DNA from: Nocardia bhagyanarayanae
Lineage (GTDB): Bacteria; Actinomycetota; Actinomycetes; Mycobacteriales; Mycobacteriaceae
Assembly: GCF_006716565.1 (NCBI RefSeq)
Contig: NZ_VFPG01000001.1
Location: forward strand, 4,774,001-4,838,000
DNA: 64,000 nucleotides
Reading direction: 5' to 3'
This document shows, piece after piece, positions 1 to 8,489 of the stretch (its first letter is position 1; every line of letters begins with the position of its first letter). A program made the translations under genes and the position numbers. The notes under the pieces are model-generated. The model did no database searches and had not been told where the DNA came from. It was given only the letters and a program-made list of their open reading frames with translations.

Positions 1-210
1 CAGCGGGTTGTCGGGGACGACGACTGTGTAGCCACGGCCGCGCAGCTCGGCGGCGACCGCGTCCCAACTGGTGGTGTCGGCGAAGGCGCCGTGCACCAAC
101 ACGACCGTCGGCAATGGTGCGGCGGCGGCCGGAGTGATCAGCGCCGAGCCCAGGGCGGCGACAAGGGCGATCGTGGCGAGTGCGGCTCGGGCGAATCGAA
201 CAAAGCTCAT
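1..210 (-). CDS. Secreted alpha/beta hydrolase, N-terminal part
   Basis: Only the first 70 codons lie in the window; the gene continues past the left edge. The start ATG follows a GGAGC ribosome site. An Arg-containing N-terminus leads into a long Ala/Leu-rich segment ending in Ala-Ala-Ala, a typical signal peptide for export. Next comes a beta strand and the motif VLVHGAFADTTSW, the oxyanion-hole HG region of alpha/beta hydrolases related to salicylate-esterase-like and peroxidase-like members. The nucleophile and catalytic His lie outside the window, so the substrate cannot be proposed. Confidence 0.75.
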   Translation of the reverse strand, partial: MSFVRFARAALATIALVAALGSALITPAAAAPLPTVVLVHGAFADTTSWDAVAAELRGRGYTVVVPDNPL

Positions 211-1035
211 GGCGTGCTCCTTCGCTGTGTGCGCGGGACGGGATCAGGCCGAATCCGGCCCGGCTGCGGTCATCAGCGGCGGCTCGCGTTCGGTAAGGGT
301 CCGCGATGACATCTGCGTAGTGATCAGTGATTCGCCCGACTCGGAGATCGTTGGAAGCTCGGGGTTTCGGCGGTGTACTCGACGGTGTGCCCGTCGCCGG
401 GCTGCCCCGACGCGAGCCATCCGACAGCCCGTATCGTCGAACAGCTCGATCCGGCTGTCCCAGCTACTGATGCGCATCCGAAGTCTGTGCATGGCCACGA
501 CCGGGATCAGTGCCGCCACAGGCGCCTCCTCGGATGCCTTTTCCGGCGCTGATCTTACATATCTCCTGGATACGTGCGGAGAAAACCGAAACACCGACGA
601 GGTGGTCGTGATGTTCGCTTCGCCGTCGCGATGGCGCGGCGGCGATGTTCGAGGAGTTTCGCAACCATCTGGTTACCATCACCGTTCAAGGTCGCAACCC
701 GGCAGGCAACCAGGTGCAGTCGGCCCCAGTTTGGCCAGGTGTGACTTCCGCGGTTGTGGTGCGACCACATCGCGGTGGGGTGACCCGGCAACGCCCGCCA
801 CGGTCTCGGGCGTGGTGCAGAAGCGCCGGGTGGTGGCTCGGGCGGCTGAATGTGTATGGAAGTTCCAGCCGTAGCCCCACCCATCGGTCTCGCTGGAGAC
901 ATCGTCGCGCGGGGCCACAGGACGAATTCGACGGCCCTGATCGCCTCGGCTTCATACCGACGGGGTCATGGTCAGTGCGGCTGAACTCGGGTCACCACTG
1001 GTCCTCGGGAGGGCAGACTGCGATCGGTCGAGTGG
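211..1035. other. Stretch without a recognisable gene
   Basis: About 825 bases between the partial hydrolase and the flavodoxin gene. Open frames exist on both strands but none matches a family I know, and they are Arg/Pro/Ser-rich as expected for shadows in GC-rich DNA. On the minus strand, two overlapping frames around 560-920 carry fragments that look protein-like, for example WGYGWNFHT and LNGDGNQMVAKLLEHRR. This would fit a frameshifted relic, but I cannot name it. Confidence 0.3.
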
Positions 1036-1569
1036 CTACGGATGGATTGTGGTGGCTGTGGCTGCCCTCAGACCTAGGCCGTGGGCGATGGTGTCCGACC
1101 AGGCGCGGATCGCGCGCCAATCCCGCAGGTCGCCGTAGCGGGTGCCGCCGGTCAGACGAAACAGGGTCCGCGCCTTCCAGGAAACGCCGGCGCGTTCGTA
1201 TTTCCCGGCGAAGCCGATGTAGTCGCGCGGTGAGATCGAATCACGCAGGCCTGCGATCTTTTTCGGCACGGTGCGGGCGAGGCGGCGCCCGATGGGTCCA
1301 CGCAGCGCTGGGCGAACGCCCACGCTGAACAACCACACGTCCGTGGCCGCCAACGCCTCGCGGTGGTTGCCGATGTAGGTCACCGCCTCGGGCAACAGGT
1401 CCATGTCGTGGATGGCGCTGCCGAGTACGACGGCGTCGAAGCGGCTCAGTTCGGGGGCATGGGCGATGTCGCTGAGTTCGACGCGGGTGCCGCGACCGGC
1501 CAGGTCGTCGGCGATGAACTCGGCGATGTCGCGGGTCGAGCCCTGCTCGGTCGCGTACAGCACCGCCAC
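1036..1569 (-). CDS. Flavodoxin-domain protein
   Basis: Predicted soluble FMN-binding protein of the flavodoxin/HemG-like group, about 177 residues from the GTG chosen here. The N-terminus VAVLYATEQGSTRDIAEFI is the first beta strand plus the phosphate-binding T/S-rich loop that holds FMN. VVLGSAIHDMDLLPE follows at the position of the second flavin loop. The frame stays open upstream to a TTG at 1656, but those 29 extra residues are Pro/Ser-rich and precede the domain, so the GTG at 1569 is preferred. A DosR-box-like motif lies about 80 bases upstream. Family members move electrons to oxidases or reductases; the partner here is unknown. Confidence 0.75.
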   Translation of the reverse strand: MAVLYATEQGSTRDIAEFIADDLAGRGTRVELSDIAHAPELSRFDAVVLGSAIHDMDLLPEAVTYIGNHREALAATDVWLFSVGVRPALRGPIGRRLARTVPKKIAGLRDSISPRDYIGFAGKYERAGVSWKARTLFRLTGGTRYGDLRDWRAIRAWSDTIAHGLGLRAATATTIHP

Positions 1570-1648
1570 GCGGGGAGTGGTCGTTCCATGCGTCGAGCTT
1601 GGCTCGAGCTGGTGCGCGCCGGGCAGGGCCGTGATACCCGACTCGGGT

Positions 1649-1662
1649 GGGCCCAACGACCC
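1649..1662. promoter_or_regulatory. Possible DosR-type box
   Basis: GGGCCCAACGACCC resembles the GGGACC-AA-N-GCCCC form of known DosR sites, for example at M. tuberculosis hspX. It lies upstream of the flavodoxin gene and about 230 bases before the SulP gene. The match was judged by eye and is imperfect. Confidence 0.3.
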
Positions 1663-1692
1663 CAGTCGAAACCTCGCCTACGGCGCCGGCTC

Positions 1693-1887
1693 ATGGCCGG
1701 TCCCGCGATCGCGGGCGCACTGACCGGCGCGTTCGACCTTCGGGTCGCGCTGCTCGTCGTCGGAGCCGCGATCCTCATCGCGGGACTCGCCGTCGCAACC
1801 GAACTCCCTACCGCTGCCCTCGTGTGGAGGGGCGGATCGCGCTCCTTACCTGGAGAAGTCGGACCGGGACGCGGCGAATCGCTGTAG
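1693..1887 (+). pseudogene. Possible tail of an MFS transporter
   Basis: This frame encodes one hydrophobic stretch, MAGPAIAGALTGAFDLR followed by VALLVVGAAILIAGLAV. It resembles a transmembrane helix pair of major-facilitator exporters (GPALGGALxxxFGWRxAFLV). Nothing before or after completes a transporter, and no ribosome site is evident. It is most likely a relic or a chance hydrophobic frame. Confidence 0.2.
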
Positions 1888-1895
1888 GACGCACA

Positions 1896-3749
1896 ATGCT
1901 GAAGGTGATGCTCGAACGTGTGCTTCCAGGGCTGCGCCAATTCGACGGTTATCGGCGTGGCTGGTTGCGCAGCGATGTGCTGGCCGGGGTGACCGTGGCG
2001 GCGTATCTGGTGCCGCAGGTGATGGCGTATGCGACGGTGGCGGGGTTGCCGCCGGTCGCCGGGCTGTGGGCGGTGTTGGGTCCGTTGGCGGTGTATGTGG
2101 TGGTCGGTACCTCTCGCCAGTTGTCGGTCGGGCCGGAATCGACGACCGCGCTGATGACCGCGGTCGCGCTGGCTCCGCTGGCTGACGGAGATCCGAGCCG
2201 GTACGCGGCGCTGGCCGCGATCTTGGCGGTGCTGGTCGGGTGCGTGTGCCTGGTCGGTGCGTTGATCCGGCTGGGTGTGCTGGCGGATCTGCTGTCCAAA
2301 CCCGTTCTCGTCGGCTACCTGGCCGGGACCGCGGGCATCATGATCGTCGGTCAGCTGGGCAGAGTCAGCGGTGTGCCGGTGGAGGGGAGCACGATTCCCG
2401 AGCAGTTGCGTTCCTTCGCGAGCGACCTCGGGCAGTGGCAGTGGCCGACCGCCGCGCTGGCCGGGGGTGTCCTCGTCGGATTGGGGCTGGCGGCATGGCG
2501 GATGCCGCGGCTACCCGCGCCGCTGCTGGCTGTGCTGGCCGCGACCGCGGTGGTCGCGGCGCTGTCGCTGGATCGCCACGGCATCGCCACCGTCGGCGCG
2601 GTACCGGCAGGTATCCCGGTCCCAGGATTGGCGGGGGTGGCGTGGGCCGATGTGGGGCAGCTCGTGGTGCCGGCGATCGGTATCGCGGTGGTCGGGTTCT
2701 CCGACAACGCCTTGACCGCACGCGCTTTCGCGGCCCGCCACAGCCGCCATGTCGAAGCCAACACCGAGCTTGCGGCCCTCGGCGCGACCAACCTGGCCGC
2801 CGGGGTCCTGCACGGCTTCCCGGTCAGCTGCAGCGGCAGCCGCACCACCATCGCCGACGCCATGCACGCACGCACCCAGCTCTACTCGCTGACCGCACTG
2901 GTCGTGGTGCTGACGGTGTTGTTCGGCGCCACGACAGTGCTGGCGGCATTCCCCACCGCAGCGCTAGGGGCGCTCGTAATCTATGCCGCGCTGCGGTTGA
3001 TCGATTGGCCGGAGTTCGTGCGTATCGGCCGCTTTCGGCGCAGTGAGCTGTTGCTGGCGTTGGCCACACTGATCGCGGTGCTCGTTTTCGGTGTGCTCTA
3101 CGGGGTGCTGATCGCGGTCGGGTTGTCGATCTTCGATTTGCTGCGTCGGGTCGCGCGCGCTCACGACGCGATCCTCGGGTTCGTTCCCGGTGTCGCGGGC
3201 ATGCACGACATCGACGACTACCCGGACGCCGAACCCGTTGCAGGACTGGTGATCTACCGCTACGACGCACCGTTGTGCTTCGCCAACGCCGAAGACTTCC
3301 GCCGCCGCGCCCTGGCTGCGGTCGACCAGCAAGCCGCCCACGATGGCGTTGCGGTGTGCTGGTTCGTGCTCAACGCCGAAGCCAACGTCGAGGTCGACCT
3401 CACCGCACTGGACGCCCTCGAACAACTCCGCACCGAGTTGACCGGCCGCGGTATCACTTTCGCGATGGCGCGGGTCAAACAAGACCTGCGTGACGATCTC
3501 GACGCTGCCGGGCTGACCGACCGTATCGGTGTGGAGCACCTGTATCCGACCTTGCCGACCGCGATCGCTGCCTACCAGGCCACGGTGCCACCGACACCGA
3601 CGTCGACCCAGGCACCGTTGTCCGGCGACGCAGTGCGGGCGCAGGGGGCATCTGTGGCGAACGACCGCGGCGAGGCCGACGCGGCGGGCACGTCGGGTAC
3701 CGAGACGAGGGAGAGCGCCTCGCATGGCGATATCGCACCACAGCAGTAG
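1896..3749 (+). CDS. SulP family anion transporter with STAS domain
   Basis: Inner-membrane transporter of about 617 residues in the SulP/SLC26 family, whose members carry sulfate, bicarbonate or other anions. A run of hydrophobic helices covers residues 25-430. The family signature PxxxSVGPES appears as RQLSVGPESTTALM near residue 77, and a Ser/Thr-rich loop SCSGSRTTIADAM follows. A C-terminal STAS domain spans about 450-565 (VIYRYDAPLCFANAEDF and later VDLTALDALEQL). A hydrophilic Thr/Ala-rich tail of about 50 residues closes it. The ATG at 1896 is chosen because the first conserved segment (PGLRQFDGYRRGWLRSDVLAGVTVAAY) follows directly. Substrate is open; a second SulP lies at 28.5 kb. Confidence 0.9.
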   Translation: MLKVMLERVLPGLRQFDGYRRGWLRSDVLAGVTVAAYLVPQVMAYATVAGLPPVAGLWAVLGPLAVYVVVGTSRQLSVGPESTTALMTAVALAPLADGDPSRYAALAAILAVLVGCVCLVGALIRLGVLADLLSKPVLVGYLAGTAGIMIVGQLGRVSGVPVEGSTIPEQLRSFASDLGQWQWPTAALAGGVLVGLGLAAWRMPRLPAPLLAVLAATAVVAALSLDRHGIATVGAVPAGIPVPGLAGVAWADVGQLVVPAIGIAVVGFSDNALTARAFAARHSRHVEANTELAALGATNLAAGVLHGFPVSCSGSRTTIADAMHARTQLYSLTALVVVLTVLFGATTVLAAFPTAALGALVIYAALRLIDWPEFVRIGRFRRSELLLALATLIAVLVFGVLYGVLIAVGLSIFDLLRRVARAHDAILGFVPGVAGMHDIDDYPDAEPVAGLVIYRYDAPLCFANAEDFRRRALAAVDQQAAHDGVAVCWFVLNAEANVEVDLTALDALEQLRTELTGRGITFAMARVKQDLRDDLDAAGLTDRIGVEHLYPTLPTAIAAYQATVPPTPTSTQAPLSGDAVRAQGASVANDRGEADAAGTSGTETRESASHGDIAPQQ

Positions 3750-3831
3750 CCGCAGGCGATCTCTGTCGCCAACGCCGAATACACCAGCGGGGCACCGTGG
3801 CCCGCGGCCATCGGGCGTGGTGTGGATGGTC

Positions 3832-4200
3832 TCAGCTGGCGGGCAACGGCTCGGCTAATGCGTGTTCCCGCAGTCTGGCCAGGATGTGTGTGAGGACGCG
3901 CGCGGCCTGCGTAGGGGAGACACCGAGGCGCTCGGCGATCTGCTTGCCCACACACGCGACCTGGACGAGGTCATCGAGGGGCTCACCGCGACCGGCGAAA
4001 CGGCGCGCGATGTGCTCGGCAAGCGGCATCCCACGCTGCAGGATCTCTTCTCGCAGACGGTGTCGGTGCGGGTCGTCGGGGGCGAGGGCGGCCAGCTTCC
4101 CCAGCCATGGCCCGAGTTGGTCGTAGCTGTCCTCACCGATCGAATCGGCTACTGCCGCACGGGAATCGAGGATCAGGGTTGGTGTTGTCGGTTCCATCAT
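3832..4200 (-). pseudogene. SigF/SigB-type sigma factor with its centre deleted
   Basis: The first ~80 residues match the start of SigF-class stress sigma factors: YDQLGPWLGKLAAL, then LREEILQRGMPLAEHIARRFAGRGEPLDDLVQVA, which is region 1.2/2.1. The frame then jumps to KQIAERLGVSPTQAARVLTHILARLREHAL, the helix-turn-helix end of region 4.2. The core-binding and -10 recognition parts of region 2 and all of region 3 are missing, about 140 residues, yet the frame is intact at 122 codons instead of about 260. It may be a relic, or a small protein that still contacts core polymerase or an anti-sigma factor. It follows two USP genes on the same strand. Confidence 0.75.
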
Positions 4201-4304
4201 CCGGGGGGCTCCTCGAGTTCCCTGTCGATCGCATCACCGGCGAGCAGGCTGCCCGGCATGTGTTTGAACGGGTCACCCAGCGATAGCGGTGATGGACGGA
4301 GAGG

Positions 4305-5177
4305 TCAGTGGGTGGTGCGGGGCCGTACGACGATGAGGGGGACTTCGGTGCGGTGGGCGACGGCGTGCGGGACCGAGCCGAGGGTCATCCCGGGGAATCC
4401 GCCGCGGCCGTGGCTGCCGAGCACGATCAGTTGCGCACCGTCGGCGGCCTGCATGATCCGGCGGGCGGGGCGGTCCTCGGTGACGATTCGGGTGACCGGA
4501 ACCTCGGGGTACTTCTCGCTGTATCCGGCGAGGCTTTCGGCCAGCAGCGCTTCGGCTTCGATCTGCATCTCCTTGCGGGATTCGTAGCGGCCGAACTCCG
4601 ACCAGGTGTGCACGGCGGTCACTGCCGTACCGCGTTCGCCGGCTTCTTCGAAGGCCATCGCGACGGCTTGGGCGCTGCAGGGTGAGCCGTCGACTCCGAC
4701 GACGACCGGCCCCTGCCAGTTGTCGGTCTCGGTGTCGGGGATGACCGCGACTGGTCCGTGGGCGTGGCGGACCAGCGCGGTGCTCACCGAGCCGAGTAGC
4801 AGGCGGCCGAACGCGCCGTGGCCATGGCTACCGACCACGACCAGGCGCGCCTCGGCGGCGCGTTCGCGCAGCACGGGCACCGGCGCGCCGTCGGTCACGA
4901 CCGAGAAGACCTCGATCGTCGCGATCGGTGCGGCCGCGGTGCGTGCGGTGTCGGCCACGGCGGCCAGGAGATCGCGTCCGGCGCGGCGCCAGGACTCGAC
5001 ATCGAAGATCGGGCCCGCCATGCCAGGCCCGAAATCGGTCGGCACGCCGAGGGCGTGGATCAGCTGCAATGGAGCGCGGTGGCGGGCGGCGTACTGCGCT
5101 GCCCACCGCACGGCGGTGAGCGACTGGGCGGAACCGTCGACTCCCACGACGACAGGCGGGGTGGTGATGGCGGACAT
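4305..5177 (-). CDS. Universal stress protein, two USP domains
   Basis: Cytoplasmic protein of about 290 residues made of two tandem USP domains (about 8-150 and 165-288). Each begins with a VVVGVDGS strand and ends with the nucleotide-binding signature G-x2-G-x9-G-S: GSHGHGAFGRLLLGSVS and GSHGRGGFPGMTLGSVP. Both domains should therefore bind ATP, as in the dormancy protein Rv2623 of M. tuberculosis. The ATG at 5177 is where homology begins; the open frame upstream is Arg/Pro-rich. Only 44 bases separate it from the USP gene upstream, so the two probably share a transcript. Confidence 0.92.
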   Translation of the reverse strand: MSAITTPPVVVGVDGSAQSLTAVRWAAQYAARHRAPLQLIHALGVPTDFGPGMAGPIFDVESWRRAGRDLLAAVADTARTAAAPIATIEVFSVVTDGAPVPVLRERAAEARLVVVGSHGHGAFGRLLLGSVSTALVRHAHGPVAVIPDTETDNWQGPVVVGVDGSPCSAQAVAMAFEEAGERGTAVTAVHTWSEFGRYESRKEMQIEAEALLAESLAGYSEKYPEVPVTRIVTEDRPARRIMQAADGAQLIVLGSHGRGGFPGMTLGSVPHAVAHRTEVPLIVVRPRTTH

Positions 5178-5221
5178 GTGCGTGTGTCTTTCTGTCCCTT
5201 GCGGATTGGGCGTGGCGGTGC

Positions 5222-6142
5222 TCAGTCGGGATGGACGACCATCACCGGGCAATGGGCGTGCTGGACGAGGTGATTGCTGGTCGAGCCGAGCAGCATGCCA
5301 CGAAAACCGCCACGTCCGCGGCTGCCGACGACGACCAGTTGCGCGCTCTTCGACCACTCGATCAGCTGTTTGCGGGCCCCGGACAGGTAGACCCGGCGAC
5401 TGACCGCGACAGTCGGATATTTCTCCTGCCAGCCCGCCAGCCGTTCCGAAAGCAGGGCGTGTTCAGCGGTTTCCAGTTCGGCGATCGGGATGCGCAGATA
5501 GCTGGTTCCGGCGAACTGCCCCTCCGACAGATCGCTCCAAGCGTGCACGACCACCAGTTCGGCGCCGCGTTCGCAGGCTTCGTCGAACGCGGCCTCGATC
5601 GCGGGTTCGCCGATCGGGCTGCCGTCCACGCCGACCACCACCGGGCCGCTGCGCCGGACCTGCCGCTTGATGCCGTCGTGGCGCGCCACCACGATGCGAC
5701 CCTTGCCCTGACTGGCCACCGCCAGCAGGGTCGAGCCGAGATGGGCGAAGGAACCGACCCCGGGAGTGGCGCCCAGCACGACCAGATGCGCTGTCGAGGA
5801 CAACTCGATGAGCAGTTCGGCGGGGTTGCGGTCGGACAGCTCTGTGACGACCTCGAGGACCGGGTGATTCTCGCGGGCGATCCGCTCCGCGCTGTCCAAA
5901 GCCTGTTGTCCGTGGTCGCGCAGCGTCTCGACGACAGACGGCACGAAGACGTCGGCAGAACCCAGCACCGCGCGGGTGGCGGCGAGGTCGTAGCCGTGGA
6001 TGATGATCAAGCGTCGTCGCCGATCGGCCGCGGTCTGGGCGGCCCACGCCACGGCGTGCGAGCCGGCGGGTGAGCCATCTGTCCCGACCACCACCGCTGC
6101 CGAGGCCGAGTCGTGTAGGTCTGGACGGTGTTGGGCGGTCAT
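5222..6142 (-). CDS. Universal stress protein, two USP domains
   Basis: Tandem USP protein of 306 residues and probably first gene of the operon continuing into the next USP gene. The C-terminal domain has a full ATP-binding signature, GSRGRGGFRGMLLGSTS. The N-terminal domain has an altered one, GATPGVGSFAHLGSTLL, with changed spacing. The same altered form occurs in the USP at 21.4 kb, so the two are close paralogues. A DosR-box-like motif lies 13-26 bases upstream of the start, supporting control by the DosS/DosR pair in this window. Its role in dormancy is inferred from the family. Confidence 0.92.
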   Translation of the reverse strand: MTAQHRPDLHDSASAAVVVGTDGSPAGSHAVAWAAQTAADRRRRLIIIHGYDLAATRAVLGSADVFVPSVVETLRDHGQQALDSAERIARENHPVLEVVTELSDRNPAELLIELSSTAHLVVLGATPGVGSFAHLGSTLLAVASQGKGRIVVARHDGIKRQVRRSGPVVVGVDGSPIGEPAIEAAFDEACERGAELVVVHAWSDLSEGQFAGTSYLRIPIAELETAEHALLSERLAGWQEKYPTVAVSRRVYLSGARKQLIEWSKSAQLVVVGSRGRGGFRGMLLGSTSNHLVQHAHCPVMVVHPD

Positions 6143-6545
6143 GCTGGTGCCTTTCGGTCAGAAGTCGGGGCCTCGGCGTGCTCTGGCCGCCGTGCTGAAC
6201 CCCAGTATCGATCGCGGCGGGTCAGTGAACCCAGGGCCAAGAGACCTCGACCGAAAGGCTCAATGTCCCACGCAGTCACCGGAACTACCGACCCCAGCGT
6301 GGAAGCGGCCGCAGGGTGCGGAGCTCTGGAGGGCGGTGCAGTAGTTGCGAGAGATCAACGCGCACAATGCACTCGGGGAGACTGCCGACCTCTGCAGCGG
6401 TCGCCGCCAGCTAGCTCGCGCGCTCGGCTGAACAAACAGCCACCCTGCTCACCGCGTGATCACTGACGCACCGTTTCAACAGCCGCACAATGTTTCTCGC
6501 GCACTCGGATTCCGAAGTCGTGCGCTGCCGCACCAGCCTGCGCGA
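6143..6545. other. Intergenic stretch with a possible DosR-type box
   Basis: No gene is recognised. It holds the promoter of the USP operon on the minus strand. A box-like sequence, read on the minus strand as CCGACTTCTGACCG, lies at 6155-6168. An inverted partner of its end (GACCGAAAGGC) occurs near 6250. The rest is unremarkable. Confidence 0.3.
6155..6168 (-). promoter_or_regulatory. Possible DosR-type box before a USP gene
   Basis: Minus-strand CCGACTTCTGACCG, followed by AAAGG, resembles the consensus GGGACT-WW-AGTCCC and sits within 30 bases of the USP start codon. That is close for an activator site, so it might act in a leaderless or short-leader promoter. Assigned by eye. Confidence 0.3.
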
Positions 6546-7013
6546 TCAGGTGCCGGGGGTACCTGAGCTGTCTGGGATGGGATTGTCGATGAGTCGGATG
6601 CCGGAGACGAGCGTGGGTTCGATCTCGATCACTCCGTCCATCGGTGAACCGATCCACGGTTGGAGCAGCTGCTCGTAGCGGGTGATCCGGGTGGGATCGG
6701 TGACGGGGCGGGCGATGCCGGTGATTACCACCGACCAGCCGGTTCGGCGGTGGATGTCGATGTCGTCGGCCTCGTAGGCCACCACGACCCCGGATCGGCT
6801 CTGCACGGCGGTGGAGAATTGCGAGGCGAGCCGGGTGCGGACGATGAGAAGGCCGTCGTCGAGTAGATGGTTGACCGGACGGATGGCCGGCAGTGCGTCG
6901 CGGGTGTAGACCACGCGCCCGAACGGTGCTCGCGCGAGCAGTTCGAGGGCCTGTTCGCGCGTCAATTCGACCAGTCTGGAGTCGGTTCGGCCGACGATGG
7001 GGGAGCCGCTCAC
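6546..7013 (-). CDS. Pyridoxamine 5'-phosphate oxidase-fold protein
   Basis: About 155 residues with the split-barrel flavin-binding fold. Family features are LLARAPFGRVVYTRDALPAIRPVNH near residues 22-47, LLIVRTRLASQFSTAV, VVVAYEADDIDIHRRTGWSVVITGIA and a closing PWIGSPMDGVIEIEP. This matches actinobacterial PNPOx-like proteins that bind FMN or F420 and are common in DosR-type regulons (Rv2004c/Rv3129-type context). The GTG at 7013 is chosen because conserved sequence starts just after it. A frame extension to 7283 overlaps the divergent promoter and looks non-coding. The gene is divergent from a USP gene, and the shared spacer has two DosR-box-like motifs. Confidence 0.85.
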   Translation of the reverse strand: MSGSPIVGRTDSRLVELTREQALELLARAPFGRVVYTRDALPAIRPVNHLLDDGLLIVRTRLASQFSTAVQSRSGVVVAYEADDIDIHRRTGWSVVITGIARPVTDPTRITRYEQLLQPWIGSPMDGVIEIEPTLVSGIRLIDNPIPDSSGTPGT

Positions 7014-7189
7014 CGTCGCGCGCCTCGTCCGATGCTGGGGTGACCGGCTGGGCGGGAATGCCGTTGACAGATGGCGAATCCCACCATGGCGGTCGGTCCG
7101 CATGGTCCCACGTGCTGCCCTATCCGTTCGCGTGTGCTTACCTCGATGCTGATCGATCCACTTCACCAGGTTCGCAGAATTTCCCGTCA

Positions 7190-7225
7190 GGGCCGAAGGT
7201 CGCCAGCGGACGGGACCAAGTACTC
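7190..7225. promoter_or_regulatory. Possible pair of DosR-type boxes
   Basis: Two 14-mers, GGGCCGAAGGTCGC at 7190-7203 (reverse GCGACCTTCGGCCC) and GGGACCAAGTACTC at 7212-7225, lie 22 bases apart in the spacer between the PNPOx-like gene and the divergent USP gene. Paired boxes about two helical turns apart are typical of strong DosR promoters. The matches are partial and judged by eye. Confidence 0.4.
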
Positions 7226-7357
7226 CTGCGCCAGGGCGGCGCGAGGTTGTCGCGGCAGGTTCGCTGCGCCGAAGCCGGATCATGGTGTGCCGAAGGTCCT
7301 TTTGGTTGGAGTATCGAGGCCCTGTCCGGTCGGAACGGATTCACTCATCCTTCGACC

Positions 7358-8254
7358 ATGGGATCTGAGACTCACGGTGCGTCCGCCGAAAGCGTCGTCG
7401 GCACCCGAGCGGTGCAGGCGCCAGTCATTGTCGGCATCGACGGATCGGAGGTGGCGGTGCGCGCGGCGTACTGGGCCGCCGTCGAAGCCGACGCGCGGCG
7501 GGTGCCGCTGCAGTTGGTCCACGTGGCCACACACGACGAGATCAGCTTGGCGGGCCTGGATCTGGTGCTGGCCGCTCGCCAAGCGGTGACAGAGCGGTGG
7601 GTGCGCACCTGCGAGCGCCCGGCGCCCGCGATCGAGCCCCTGGTGCTGGCCGGAGACCCGGCCGCCCGGTTGACCGAGCTGTCAGAGGCCGCGACACTGC
7701 TGGTGCTCGGAGACCGCCGCCCCGGACCGCTGGCCGGATTGCTGTGTGGCTCGGTGGCGGCGATGCTCGCGGGCGCGTCGCGGTGCCCGATCGCCCTGAT
7801 ACGACCGTTGCGCAATGCCGCGTCCGCGGTCGGTCCGGTGCTCGTCGCGGTCGAGCACACGGGTTCGCGGGCGGTGGCCGCCGCATTCCGTGCGGCCGCG
7901 ACCCGCCACAGCTCCCTCGTGGTGGCCGACATGCGTCGCCGCGCTGTGGCTGAGGGCGATCTCGATGCGGTCGTCGCTGGCTTGCAACGGCAGTTCCCGG
8001 CTGTGTCCGTACAGTGTGTGGCGGTCGCCGGTGATCGCCACGCGGCGCTCGAACGCCTCAGCGTCACCGCCCAACTGCTGGTGATCGGCCGTGATGGGGA
8101 TCGGAAACTCCGGACACACCTGAACCCGATGCTGCACCTGGCGCTGCACCACACGCAATGCCCGGTGCTTGTGCTGCCCGAGGACAGCCCAGCCGCCGAC
8201 GGCGCCGGCCACCTCCGCAACGACCGGCCCACAGCACTTCCCGCCTTCGGATGA
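7358..8254 (+). CDS. Universal stress protein with degenerate ATP sites
   Basis: Tandem USP protein of about 298 residues; the start ATG precedes the first VIVGIDGS strand by 22 residues. The domain architecture is clear, but the nucleotide signatures are damaged. Domain 1 has GDRRPGPLAGLLCGSVAA, and domain 2 ends VIGRDGDRKLRTHLNPML without the final G-S. It may therefore not bind ATP and could act as a regulatory subunit or dimer partner of the other USPs. The paired boxes 135-170 bases upstream suggest DosR control. Confidence 0.88.
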   Translation: MGSETHGASAESVVGTRAVQAPVIVGIDGSEVAVRAAYWAAVEADARRVPLQLVHVATHDEISLAGLDLVLAARQAVTERWVRTCERPAPAIEPLVLAGDPAARLTELSEAATLLVLGDRRPGPLAGLLCGSVAAMLAGASRCPIALIRPLRNAASAVGPVLVAVEHTGSRAVAAAFRAAATRHSSLVVADMRRRAVAEGDLDAVVAGLQRQFPAVSVQCVAVAGDRHAALERLSVTAQLLVIGRDGDRKLRTHLNPMLHLALHHTQCPVLVLPEDSPAADGAGHLRNDRPTALPAFG

Positions 8255-8489
8255 ACCCCGGTCGGACTTGATGAACGGAGCCTGTCATTGGGAGCACCGA
8301 ACTGGATGCGCGCGCGCCGGGCGCGCTGGACAGCCATCCCTGGGCATGGCGCACGAGCCCATCGATGAGCCGGGGCCGGACGAGTTGCACGTCAGGCGAG
8401 GTGTCGATGGATCAGCATGTGACGATCGTCCTTCCGAGAGCGGCACTATGCCCGTCGTGCCGGTGGGCATGCGCGGCGAGACTGGAGTC

